From Nemertoderma westbladi (lineage: Eukaryota > Xenacoelomorpha > Nemertodermatida > Nemertodermatidae), in contig JAUCBJ010003625.1 in assembly GCA_032718475.1 (NCBI GenBank), positions 1 to 38,910 on the forward strand: a stretch of DNA of 38,910 bases, given 5' to 3'. Both the position numbers and the translations under genes were made by a program. The notes under the pieces were generated by a model that was not told where the DNA came from, did no database searches, and saw only the letters and a list, made by a program, of their open reading frames with translations. Of this stretch, positions 13,501-20,474 are shown one piece after another. Within the stretch, counting starts at the first letter, position 1. Each line of letters starts with the position of its first letter.

Positions 13501-14306
13501 AATACAAGTGGGTGATGATTTGGTGCCAATAAGCGAATGGACTAAGAGTCTAGGTGCCATTTTTGATACCAACTTCACAATGGTTAGACATATAAACGCG
13601 ACCGTGCGATGTTGTTTCTTTCATTTAAGAAGAATCGCGAAAATCAGAAACTGTTTTGACAGTCGTACCTTGGAAACAATGGTGCACACGTTCATTACCA
13701 GTAGATTGGACCAAAACAACTCTCTTTATTATGGTCTACCAAAGAACCTTATCGGCAAACTACAGAAAGTTCAAAACGCCTCAGCACGTCTGATAAAACG
13801 CATCCGCAAGAGAGATCCTATTACCCCTACACTGAAGGAATTACATTGGCTGCCAGTAGAGAGAAGGATCGAGTATAAGATTGCACTACTAACATATAAG
13901 TGCGTTAATCATTTGGCTCCAAGTTACTTGGCCGAATTATTGGATCGATATGAACCATATCGTACCTTAAGAACAAGTGGTGCTGGACTGTTACGCATTC
14001 CAACGTGTAGACTTACCTATTATGGTAGACGGTCGTTCTCCTTTGCAGCTCCAACGGTGTGGAACTCACTACCCTCGAAAATCAGAGACTCTCCCACACT
14101 TGATTCGTTTAAGGCTCAGCTAAAAACCCATCTCTTCATAAAGCAATACGGGAATTAAGTTTTTCAGCGTGTTTTTAAACTTTTAAATTCATTAATGACC
14201 GATCTCTTTGTATAGCAATACTTTTTAATGTTTTTAAAAATTTTAAATCGTTAAATTTTGTGCAGTGCAGCGCCTTTGATCATCACGTTAAAAGGCGCTA
14301 TATAAA

Positions 14307-14337
<31 letters not shown>

Positions 14338-17300
14338 CTTAAATTGCATCTGTAGTCATGGTATCCTGTGAAGGAGTGGTGTCTGAAATGCCATTTAGAT
14401 GTCACTTGTTATTTTAAAGTATTGTACTATAGTCACATTATGATTGCTTTTCATTGACCTAAATATTTTGTTAAAGTCATAATTATGAAACAGAGTGAAA
14501 TGAGATTAAAATGATGATAAAGAAAAATATTTCAGACATGGGTATATCTTTGGTACCATATATAACCGTTATAACATAACAGGTTTCGCTCTCAGTATAC
14601 CAAAATTTTCCAAAACTAATATTCATCAACATGTGGAAATTTGTTTTTAAAATAATGATATTGTTCTAGAATGGTAGCTAGTTTTCTAAAACATGTCAGT
14701 TTTCATTTAGCAGCGCTTCCATGGCAACAATATTTATATTCCAGAATGTTATGACACATTTAGCGGCTTTTTTATGTGAGGTATTCTGAGCTTTTTTTCA
14801 AGGATTTTTTTCAAGGTTTTTTTTTAGTTTTTTTTCTAGCTTTTTTTCAAGCTTTTTTTCTAGCTTTTTTTTCAACCTTTTTTTACGCTTTTTTTGAGAT
14901 TTTTTTGAGCTTTTTTTTCTAGCTTTTTTTTTGAGATATTTTCAAGCTTTTTTTGAGCTTTATTCTATAGTTTAGGTTTTACTATTTGAAAAGCAGATTC
15001 ATCTTGAAGCAATTAAATTCTAGAAATTGTTATAACTAAAAAAAAAAAGCTCAAGCGCGAAATGGGCCTTCAGCAGGAGTACCTATATTATATATTCACA
15101 TAGGATTCACTGGGAAGAGATATTCCGCTTGACGACGGGGTAATACCTATAGAAGGAAACTAAATTTATTATTTGGCTCTATTCGTTGTTATTTATCTGG
15201 TTGTGCATCATGGGCATTTTTTATAAATATTCGGTAATCTTATCTTATATCTTGTAAACATGCTTGATAATAAAATTATTTGCTTCATATTATATTTTTG
15301 TTAGTGGTAACTAAGTTTCATTTGTTATTATGTGGGGCGAGCCACAAAGTCAGCTAGCCTCACGCCTTACAGTTTAGACAATTGTTTAGTTTACTTACTG
15401 CTGACTGACATAGTTCTTTGAAATATTCTTGGCTAGGATTCTTCCTCCGGGCTCCTTCCAGCCAGCTTGCTGGCGTTCTAGTAAATTCACAAGTAAATGC
15501 CAATTATATTACAAGACAAACCGAACCCTCTTATTTGTTACACTGATTCCGGGGTCTACCGCATATCCTCGACAGGCCACTGGTTGACCGACAGCAGGTT
15601 CCCTGAGCGAAACCGGAAGTCAAGTGGGAAGGGAGGTAGGCATTCTACTAGGGAATCACCTAATAATCGGATAAGAGGCTTTCGAGTATCTCACACACCC
15701 GACGATCCCTGACCTTTACTGGAGGAGTTCCCTTAAGGCCTGTTTAAACGTGGCAACTTTACTAGCAACTTGGTCGGCAACTTTTAGCGCGCAACTTGGC
15801 TAGTTTGACTGTAAAATAGTGGGTACTGCTTCAATATGCGTACACCCCTCACCAAATTTTATCTACTAGCTAGTATTTTATAATTTCTTTTTTTGAAATG
15901 TTAGCTATTTTATTTTGAAAAAGTTAACATTTTTTAGACCAAGGCCTGGTTTGTAATTAAAAAGCATTAAAATTTATGGTAGCTAATAAATAATAAAAGC
16001 AATGATAAAAGTAATTTTTAGAAGAATTTTTTTTTCAAATTTTAAATTTTTATTGTTTCACTACTGTAGCTAATAAAAAGTACTAGCTAACACAAAATCT
16101 AGATCTAAATGAAAAAATCTAAAATCTAAATCTATAACACAAAAGCTACAATCTTACTGTCAGAAGGTCAAATATTTGTTCGAGAACAAAAACCTGATGA
16201 TAAATGATGAAAAAATTTGACTTCTGGATTTCTCTCACAAAATTTCAAATTATCGTATTATCGTATTATATTATTATCGTATTGTTCAAATTATCAAAAT
16301 ATCAAAAAATTTCTCGAATACTGCTTAATTTAATTTGATTATGCCGCTTTAATCCTCGCAAATTCCTTCAAGTTGCCGTAAAAGTTGAGCAACTTTTACA
16401 GCTACGTTTTTTCAGCAACTTACGTGTTTACACGGAGCAACTTTATCGGCTACCGGGGTTGCTCTACAAGTTGCCCAGAAAGTTGCTCTAAAAGTTGCCA
16501 AGTGTAAACAGGCCTTTACACCAAGAAACATATTTCCCTTTAAACCAAAACATTTTCATTGATATATATATACATCATACTAACCTTACTATGTATATCA
16601 TGCCATGGTTCTCTGGGGCCACATTCCGCTTTAACAACAGCGCAATTCTGACGGAAATCACCACAGTGTGTAGTTCGCAAAGTTTTAAACAAGGAATGGA
16701 GAGGAGTATCATAACGTCCATTTGTCAGATCCAAGCCACCCACGAAACCAACCAATCGCCTGCGACCATCTCCAGCCAACCCATCATCATCGCAAATAAT
16801 CGTCTTTTGGTGGTGGGAGAAGCTTGTTGATGCTGCATGCTTATCTAACATACTTCGCAATTTGCTGACTGGTGTTTCAGGGTAATTCTTAAACCGTCCA
16901 GCTAGTTTAACTTCCACTTTCGTCCCTTTAAAGAACTTTCGCGTGTCTTCGTCATGTGTGTTCATCATTCCAGCTGTAATTGAGGTACTGGTCTTCTCAT
17001 TCCACAACAACATCAAACATTTGACTCCTTCCGAAGCTTTCTCCTTGAGTAATTGACCTAATGTGCACTGTGATTTCCCCTCACCTCTTTGCAACCGGAT
17101 TTGTGTGTATAATGACCATCCTGTTATGTATATGAATCGTTGGGCCTCCCGTAAGGCTTTCGCTACATCATCCCAAGCACTAGACATCATGTAACGGCCA
17201 TTATGCATCAGAATATCTGGGTTATCCGAAAAACCCTCTTCAACACATGCGTCTTGGTAAAGAGTTACCCGGCAACCACGACGTAATGGGAAGTACATAT

Positions 17301-20185
17301 CAGGTACCTCCTGGTCGCGAGGTAACGCCCAAGGCGGGATGAACTGAATACTGAACTCCAAGGTTGCATTCTGAATGGGATTCCCTTTGTTGTCAACAAG
17401 ATTAACGACTTCTTTTATCAGTTGCCCACTCTCTACGGCATGAGCCGGCATATTGTGTTTCCTAATATAAATGAACAAAAATTATAACTAAATTATATGA
17501 TACAGTAGTGTATACCAGTAAAACCACCTACAATTGATATTGTAACACCAATGATTTGATGTAATTAGACTGTTTGGGTTGTTTGTTTTTGCATAGTCGA
17601 ATAATGATGCATACAATAGTAACAGCCGGGTAACTTTGGACACATGAACCTTTATCATACATATTTTAGTGCGGTGCAAATAGGTATTTTCTAGTGTGAA
17701 AATAATTCAGAAAATTTTATCTTATTTGCGTAGCCCCTCTGTGTTAAATCGTATGAAATGTGACCAGATTTGTGTCATACTTGTGATCACACCCACGGAT
17801 GGGCTGGAAATATATCCACTATCCTACAATATACTAAGTACTTCTTCAATAGCTTGGTGATAGTTACTGTACGTACAACACATAACCTACCCTAATAATT
17901 CACTACCGATTCGGTCTTTGTCTTTAACAGCAAATTCTACTGTGCTACACTTATTACCAACATCGATAGAGTGTTTCTCATTCCACTTGGGATTCAAATC
18001 GTCATTAATCACCATGGTTTTTATGACTCGCGCTTTGCCAAGCAACACCACAACGTAAGGGTCGCTGAGATCCTTCCTAGACAGGTGAAAACAATAAAGT
18101 TAAACAACATGGCGTTAACAGAAGCCTTTGTTTGGCCAGCGGCCTTAGCTTCAGAATTATAACCGTACACTATTATCTGGACATCAATAATCTATACTGA
18201 TTTGGCAACATTCGTTTGATATTCTTTACGCACGGTAAGTATAAGCCTAATTAATCACAAAAAAAACGGAGTATAAATTTTATATAACTGCAATAAACCA
18301 CATTAACCACTGCAGACGGGTACTAGTGCAGTATGTGTAGGCCTACTCTCATTTTAGGCTCCATGTAAGCGTTCATTTTTAAGCGGCCCTCTATGGGTTC
18401 AAATCGACCACTGCAGTTCCAATGAACAACCACATGCAACCATTAAAAGCCTATAATGATAATGCTTTCCTATATAATATCGCGGCATTACTATGATATG
18501 GATACCCACATTCTGACCAAATTTTTCATAAGAAAATGACTTTTATCATGAGGATTTTTGTTCTAGAACAAATATTTGACCTTGTGACAGTAAGATGGGA
18601 GCTAGTTATTTTAATTTTATAGTCATTATTTACTAGCTAATTTTTTATACAAAATATTGATTGATGTCTGTAAAAATACACAGTTAGTATTGTATTATTC
18701 AAAAATGCCAATAATATAGATATAAAAAACTGTGTCTTTTGACAGACATCAATGTTTTGTATAACAATTTTGTCGACCGAAGGTCAAATATTTGTTCTAG
18801 AACAAAAATCCTCAAAATTGGTCAATAGGTAGGTACCAAAAATTTGGCTTTGTAAATTATAAAACACTAGCTACCATAAAAAAAACAATAGCTAACGTCC
18901 CCCAGAAGATGACATTTGTTCTAGTACAAAAAAGCTCATGATAATAATCATTAACATGAAAAATTTGGTACCCATAACATAGTAATGACCCAGCTAGTAA
19001 TATTAAAAAAATTGGAATAGGATGTACCGTAATTCGGGGTGACTTGATACAGTTTTTGCCTTTAACTGTGAATATCTTCTGAAGTTTTTATCCTACACAG
19101 ATGGAATAAAAATAAAATTTTATAGTCGGGATGAGTACTACACTACTAGACTAAAGCACTATTTCAGGTGCTTAGTCTAGTGGTGTTTTTTTCGTAAAAA
19201 CCAGCTGTATCAAGTCACCCCACATAACGGGGTGACTTGATACACAAGCAAATTTTCCGCAATAATACCACTCTGTGAATGAGTTTGGATCATGTTGTAG
19301 GCTGTGGGGGTGACTTGATACATCTTGGAAATTTTAAAAAAAGAACGAAGTCCCCACCTAACGGGGATATAAAATTATGGCTAAAATTAAAAATAACTCC
19401 ATTTTTTATGGCAAAATATTTCATATTTAACAAGTTAAATTGCACTTTAAAAACGAAAAAGACCTTCATTGTTAATTTTTGAACAACATTAACCCAAAGT
19501 GTCAAAAATTCGACCTATATTTTGACTTTGAAAAAAAGTGAATTTTTGAACAATGCATTCTTGGCTCTAGAGATCACAAATGCGAAGCAATGACAAAATT
19601 TATTTTACTATTTGATAGACAAATTATTCAGACATCTTCTAATATTTCAATTTTTATCATAACATCACGCAATCACCCACAATCCGTTAAAGAAAAAAAG
19701 TATAACTTGCTGTATCAAGTCACCTCAATGTATCAAGTCACCCCGAATTACGGTACGCGTACTGCGCTATATTACCAAACTACTGAGTCAAGTAATGGAT
19801 ATAATTATAAATAAATTACAAATTAAGATAGACAAACAAACATAAATGTGTCCAAATATTATTTTATTTATGTGCTAATTATTTATCATTACTTATTTAC
19901 CTTATTTTTGAGCCATAACTAAGTCGCCTAGCTATAATACTGTGCATTTTACTGTTTCAACTTGTATATTTACTTGTATATTTTACTTATCGCTGATATG
20001 ACTGTGATGTATCCGGACTCCGAATAATATAATAATAATAATAATAACCTGTTGACTTTTCTGAAAAACTTTTTTACTTTACGACTAATGTCTACATCGG
20101 CATCGGGAAGGTTATTTGCTCTTATTATATGAACATTCAACTTTCCACTCAGCTCGATCTCATCACTGGTGTTACTCTGAGCCAT
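3893..20185 (-). CDS. PLD: C2-domain (plant-type) phospholipase D, complete seven-exon gene
   Basis: The predicted enzyme hydrolyses phospholipids such as phosphatidylcholine to phosphatidic acid and a free head group, acting at membranes after Ca2+-dependent C2 binding. Seven exons (20049-20185, 17891-18076, 16585-17461, 8716-8882, 8236-8481, 4659-4865, 3893-4550) join at GT-AG sites with matching phases into 2478 nt, 825 residues; plant C2-PLDs are about 810. Visible features: C2 domain (residues about 13-150; SDPYV and KDKDRIG carry likely Ca2+-binding Asp), [18 protein letters not shown] 1 (H325, K327, D332), [45 protein letters not shown] 2 (H637, K639, D644), GSANINQRS, and FPDTQGN plus a final LTT. 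There is no PX or PH domain as in animal PLD1/2. Residues 643-677 are duplicated at 678-712. Start chosen: ATG at 20185, directly before the C2 domain. All catalytic residues are intact; the effect of the duplication is unknown. Confidence 0.92.
4235..4444 (-). repeat. In-frame 105-bp tandem duplication inside PLD exon 7
   Basis: Units 4340-4444 and 4235-4339 differ at about three of 105 positions (one amino-acid change, VDDE to VDDG). Each encodes VDD[E/G][13 protein letters not shown] and onward to AYQPGH. Both edges carry a GATGATG (VDD) microhomology, a plausible recombination site. Confidence 0.93.
4659..4865 (-). CDS. PLD: PLD exon 6: [18 protein letters not shown] region
   Basis: Encodes residues 538-607, with [20 protein letters not shown] and [16 protein letters not shown], the conserved segment before HKD 2. 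Acceptor GTAG|TAATAAC, donor CAG|GTATAT. The segment after residue 590 ([15 protein letters not shown]) is shorter and less conserved than in plant enzymes. Confidence 0.92.
4866..5276. repeat. AT-rich intron 5 segment with a diverged direct duplication
   Basis: About 68 bp at 5014-5080 (CACTATTGTATCATTAAAAA and onward to GGAGAAACTATAGAA) recur at about 5176-5245 with a handful of changes, offset by 162 bp. The rest is AT-rich intron with no gene. Confidence 0.75.
5277..5563 (-). mobile_element. Probable retroelement C-terminal remnant
   Basis: On the minus strand an open frame reads [20 protein letters not shown], then [18 protein letters not shown] and [16 protein letters not shown], ending at a stop at 5277. 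This pattern ([11 protein letters not shown], then [12 protein letters not shown]) resembles a short C-terminal module often seen at the end of animal reverse-transcriptase ORFs. Only this tail is present and the frame upstream is antisense to the next LINE fragment. The assignment is from recall of the pattern; the exact family is uncertain. Confidence 0.5.
5564..5880 (+). mobile_element. LINE C-terminal end and 3' tail, plus orientation, ending in (TAG)n
   Basis: The reading [20 protein letters not shown], then [16 protein letters not shown] and [11 protein letters not shown] is the C-terminal part of a non-LTR retrotransposon RT protein. It stops near 5801, followed by a short 3' UTR and a (TAG)n tract at about 5856-5879. 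It forms an inverted pair with 6277-6600. Confidence 0.85.
6257..6298. repeat. Poly-C tract (19 nt) followed by (CTA)n
   Basis: Nineteen C at 6257-6275 are followed by a CTACTAC tract, which is the 3' tail of the minus-strand LINE. Homopolymers of this length are unstable and may be wrong in length in the assembly. Confidence 0.9.
6277..6904 (-). mobile_element. LINE C-terminal end and 3' tail, minus orientation
   Basis: An open frame reads [68 protein letters not shown] and [13 protein letters not shown] to [19 protein letters not shown]. This is the thumb and C-terminal region of a LINE RT of the same family as the copy at 5564-5880, somewhat longer. It is truncated near 6904, where a dispersed repeat (copy A) begins. 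The catalytic RT core is absent. Confidence 0.88.
6905..7640. repeat. Dispersed repeat, copy A
   Basis: This about 735-bp segment matches 21391-22158 in the same orientation with few differences. It begins AATCTCGATAAAATATATCC and runs through GGCTTGGCATCAGCTGGTTG, AAACCATCGGAAATATCCGC and ACTTACGTCGACGACTGGAC. Copy B has about 30 extra bases near 21795-21835. No recognisable protein is encoded. A TGTAACTG...TTTACTACA block with an AATAAA about 45 bp before its end looks LTR-like, but similarity continues on both sides of that block, so I leave the class open. Confidence 0.85.
7641..8235. other. Remainder of PLD intron 5
   Basis: AT-rich intron with a 21-nt poly-G tract at 7834-7854 and no recognised gene. 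The donor of PLD exon 5 lies at 8235. Confidence 0.6.
8236..8481 (-). CDS. PLD: PLD exon 5: IENQYFLGS region
   Basis: Encodes residues 456-538 with [20 protein letters not shown] and YFLGSAHAW, a signature stretch of C2-type PLDs. Acceptor CTAG|GTCGA, donor AAA|GTAAGTC (a strong consensus donor). Confidence 0.92.
8716..8882 (-). CDS. PLD: PLD exon 4: linker between the two HKD halves
   Basis: Encodes residues 401-456 with [15 protein letters not shown] and DTWSVQLFR, which align with the plant PLD stretch after the WHDIHS motif. Acceptor GCAG|ATAGA, donor CAG|GTTAGA. It lies 7.7 kb from exon 3 because of the repeat-filled intron 3. Confidence 0.9.
8883..10021. other. PLD intron 3, part before the intact LINE
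   Basis: AT-rich sequence. A diverged direct repeat of roughly 70 bp (TTTTCGAATGACCTCC at about 9213 and TTTTCGAATGACTTCC at about 9273) is visible. CAATAAAATAATAATAAT near 9427 resembles a short retroelement tail. The 5' UTR of the LINE must lie in the last part, but its start cannot be placed. Confidence 0.5.
10022..10900 (+). CDS. LINE ORF1 protein (nucleic-acid-binding, Cys-motif)
   Basis: This 292-residue protein should bind the element's own RNA and act as a chaperone in the ribonucleoprotein particle. Near the N-terminus are C19-x2-C22 and C48-x2-C51, with the WTDIRYM stretch between, resembling the PHD-like Cys motif of CR1-group ORF1 proteins. Residues about 130-225 ([43 protein letters not shown]) resemble the RRM-like fold found in these proteins, followed by a basic helix ([20 protein letters not shown]). 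The start is the ATG at 10022. It ends at TGA 10898-10900, and the same frame continues straight into ORF2. Confidence 0.88.
   Translation: MAKAPTKEKSSWTNQSVCCTECDVIWTDIRYMKSTAAAETIKNSDFLCGICAAGTTATLRKQIAELRSKTAIITESISGDGDEDNPISWSSVVSWRKKRQAGGIVQPSNVSIIARELQNEVKLQEEKKNNLIVSGVPTSSDLSDEEIIVDIALDIGVELSTVDVINTKRIAPYSRAKRNQERIGSTQTHNSNAHLRKIVVTLSPENRRLLLQSSKKLKDSLRHGSVYVNPDLTAAERKEQYELREALRQKRVNAPAKQWIIRRNQVVELSNRRSSPAAMRADDSVVAVEGMD
10901..14158 (+). CDS. LINE ORF2: endonuclease and reverse transcriptase
   Basis: The protein nicks target DNA and copies the element's RNA by target-primed reverse transcription. The frame opens directly after the ORF1 TGA; the first in-frame ATG is 10922. Counting from 10904, residues about 1-105 are an Ala/Ser/Pro/Val-rich linker with ASPV-like repeats. 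The endonuclease spans about 110-335 (FNPRS, TETW about 144, GDFNFH about 259, LSDHF about 325). The RT spans about 590-850 (NFRPVSN about 640, [12 protein letters not shown] about 716, [13 protein letters not shown] about 768, YADD about 801). The C-terminus carries [20 protein letters not shown] and [10 protein letters not shown], typical of this group. All catalytic residues are present, suggesting recent activity. Confidence 0.93.
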   Translation: MVDADFEMTSTERVIQTSQVPASPVRAGLVPVSPATMASSPFWAIPALPVRASTVSLVPALPANTASPVLASPVHASTASPVQASATSPEVSDTVSTASVQSPSDPGSTARKINFCLFNPRSVCNKSDFIKDYIVDNNVDVMAVTETWLTGTDDDVWITKNICTLGYRIIHRPRIYRIGGGTALIYKDSLNVKLGSTNNDYVTFEVLELLLHQERSLWRIYVIYRPCPSSKNGLNVGNFMEEFSTFLEHVTTTTGKLLIVGDFNFHVDDKNDKDAQKFLELLDCFGFTQHVNEPTHIAGHTLDLIISPTEESLGTNTIHIRDIGLSDHFTVMFNPDFDSHKHDNLGMKTFRKYSHVDIESFCEDILGSNLACSQTEYSLDNLVTGYHDVLADLLDQHAPLIQVTNNKRPSAPWYSVEIADQKRIRRKLERKKSRRDSNETDKILYREKCKEVADHITRTKQNYYRELVASPGIDTRDLFKVINKTLHREQSTCLPQHDSELDLANNFADYFDGKIQKLQDELDNYNVDYTTQSSTVTDDFNIEQNATFAGSTDIPKPVFDKFDSVSPDDVNDMLKDMKSKTSQTDPIPTWMVKRSISVLLPILVAIVNLSLSLAKFPQSLKDAVLTPILKKLNLNPELLKNFRPVSNLKFLCKLIEKAVAIQLIKHLEINNLYEPLQSGYRKWHSTETVLLRVHNDMLCGIDNGSAVLLIQLDLSSAFDTIEHEKLLNILQRDIGVTGDVLSWFKSYLCDRTQSVSIGSERSRIFKLRYGVPQGSVLGPLLFIIYMQSLGNVIRKHGLSHHIYADDTQIYILFKPEQYLQAKSVTEECLKEIQEWMREHFLKLNTDKTETILLQSRYAAPPHHMNGAIQVGDDLVPISEWTKSLGAIFDTNFTMVRHINATVRCCFFHLRRIAKIRNCFDSRTLETMVHTFITSRLDQNNSLYYGLPKNLIGKLQKVQNASARLIKRIRKRDPITPTLKELHWLPVERRIEYKIALLTYKCVNHLAPSYLAELLDRYEPYRTLRTSGAGLLRIPTCRLTYYGRRSFSFAAPTVWNSLPSKIRDSPTLDSFKAQLKTHLFIKQYGN
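14269..14299 (+). ncRNA. LINE 3' terminal hairpin
   Basis: AGCGCCTTT pairs with AAAGGCGCT across a 13-nt loop just before the TATAAAT-(TTA)n tail. The dead copy keeps the same structure near 2210-2240 with a different loop. In CR1/L2-type elements the 3' end is the part recognised by the reverse transcriptase, so this is a probable recognition structure. Confidence 0.65.
14338..15732. other. PLD intron 3, between LINE and MITE
   Basis: AT-rich intron. At 14776-14960 there is a degenerate T-rich tract built from AGCTTTTTTTC-like units. TGTGGGGCGAGC at about 15331 recurs at about 21251 and, as GGGGCGAGCG, at about 26638, so a fragment of a dispersed repeat begins there. No gene is recognised; a short ORF at 15497-15712 has no supporting features. 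Confidence 0.55.
15736..16515. mobile_element. PIF/Harbinger-like MITE with 3-bp TTA target duplication
   Basis: The ends are inverted repeats: AGGCCTGTTTAAACGTGGCA at the left and, on the opposite strand, AGGCCTGTTTACACTTGGCA at the right. Both sides are flanked by TTA (15733-15735 and 16516-16518). A 3-bp TTA/TAA duplication is the mark of the PIF/Harbinger superfamily. Copies of GCAACTT crowd both ends in inverted sense, a likely transposase-binding array. The interior is AT-rich and encodes nothing, so it is non-autonomous. Confidence 0.85.
16585..17461 (-). CDS. PLD: PLD exon 3: end of C2 domain and HKD motif 1
   Basis: Encodes residues 108-400: the end of the C2 domain ([16 protein letters not shown]), [16 protein letters not shown], the TGWSLYTQ strand, [18 protein letters not shown], the first catalytic motif in [11 protein letters not shown] (H325, K327, D332), [17 protein letters not shown] and [12 protein letters not shown]. 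Acceptor TTAG|GAAAC, donor AAG|GTTAGTA, phase 0 at the 3' side. Confidence 0.93.
17462..17890. other. PLD intron 2
   Basis: A 429-bp AT-rich intron, donor GTAGG, acceptor TTAG. Nothing else is recognised. Confidence 0.8.
17891..18076 (-). CDS. PLD: PLD exon 2: core of the C2 domain
   Basis: Encodes residues 46-108 with [26 protein letters not shown] and [12 protein letters not shown]. This is the C2 core with the Asp-containing loops that bind Ca2+ in the family. Acceptor CTAG|GAAGG, donor AGG|GTAGG. The exon has no ATG-initiated ORF of useful length, so it is easy to miss; it was found by matching frame and phase with exons 1 and 3. Confidence 0.88.
18077..18484. other. PLD intron 1, exon-2-proximal part
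   Basis: AT-rich intron sequence next to the acceptor of exon 2 (CTAG|GAAGG). No repeat or gene is recognised. Confidence 0.6.
18485..18995. repeat. Complex inverted-repeat (fold-back) element
   Basis: The outer ends are inverted: CATTACTATGATATGG on the left, CCATAACATAGTAATG on the right. Inside them GAGGATTTTTGTTCTAGAAC (about 18551) pairs with an inverted copy at about 18779-18815, and TTGATTGATGTCTGT pairs with ACAGACATCAATG nearer the centre. The 14-bp TTGTTCTAGAACAA is itself palindromic. No protein is encoded and no clear target duplication is seen. It is probably an old fold-back or MITE-type element. Confidence 0.7.
19027..19753. mobile_element. Mariner-like MITE (TA duplication) with six copies of a 16-bp motif
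   Basis: The terminal inverted repeat CCGTAATTCGGGGTGACTTG begins at 19027 and its complement ends at 19753, flanked on both sides by TA (19025-19026, 19754-19755), which fits Tc1/mariner-type insertion. GGGGTGACTTGATACA occurs at 19036, 19229 and 19307 and in inverse at 19206, 19711 (one mismatch) and 19729. The pair at 19206-19244 is a perfect 16-bp hairpin with a 7-nt loop. There is no coding capacity. Confidence 0.85.
20049..20185 (-). CDS. PLD: PLD exon 1: start codon and first C2 strand
   Basis: Encodes residues 1-46, starting [20 protein letters not shown], the first beta strand of the C2 domain. The donor is CAG|GTTATT at 20049/20048. Two bases (AG) carry over and join G of exon 2 to make Arg. 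The frame stays open upstream of the ATG with hydrophobic, AT-rich codons, which look like untranslated leader and not protein. Confidence 0.82.
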
Positions 20186-20186
20186 T

Positions 20187-20349
20187 GGATAGTCTGATGT
20201 AATATAAAATAATAGAGAAGTAATGTAACTTACTACATACAATACAATACGTACAACCAATAACAGTATAATTAAATAAATAAATATATGTAAGATAAGT
20301 TCTAGAATATTTAGTGTTTCCATAATATATTAAAATATTTGAATAATAA
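20187..20349. other. 163-bp segment flanked by 16-bp direct repeats, upstream of the PLD start codon
   Basis: GTTACTCTGAGCCATT occurs at 20171-20186 (where CAT is the complement of the PLD start codon) and at 20350-20365. The AT-rich DNA between may be an insertion with a target duplication. Transcribed on the minus strand, the outer copy also gives ATG GCT CAG AGT AAC, but that frame stops after 17 codons. Confidence 0.6.
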
Positions 20350-20427
20350 GTTACTCTGAGCCATTTGGTTAACATTAATTTATTCCATAATTGTAACATT
20401 AATCAATGCCGTTAGTATTAACTATAT

Positions 20428-20474
20428 TTATTACCCTATTATTGAGTTATTTTAACTCAATAATAGGGTAATAA
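20428..20474. promoter_or_regulatory. Perfect 22-bp hairpin upstream of the PLD gene
   Basis: The arm TTATTACCCTATTATTGAGT plus TA pairs perfectly with its complement across a TTT loop. It lies about 240 bp upstream of the PLD start codon. A regulatory role is only a possibility; it could equally be a trace of a replication or transposition event. Confidence 0.55.

Larger units (their letters stand above)
10022..14337 (+). mobile_element. Apparently intact CR1-like non-LTR retrotransposon
   Basis: The element lies in intron 3 of the PLD gene, antisense to it. It has an ORF1 with a Cys motif and an RNA-binding-like region, an ORF2 with an endonuclease and a reverse transcriptase with all key motifs present, and a 3' end with a hairpin (14269-14299), GCGCTATATAAAT and a (TTA)n tail to about 14337. 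The gene order, the [10 protein letters not shown] and YADD motifs and the tail place it in the CR1/L2/Jockey-type group. The true 5' end is not determined. No disabling mutation is seen except the single in-frame TGA between the ORFs, which may be functional. Confidence 0.93.

Noticed and set aside
15497-15712. Short ORF in PLD intron 3
   Set aside because: No recognisable features, and it lies in an intron beside a dispersed repeat fragment.
3893-20185. Plant or bacterial contamination as source of the PLD
   Set aside because: Its introns carry the same LINE and dispersed repeat families as the rest of the window (for example copies A and B of the dispersed repeat inside and outside the gene).
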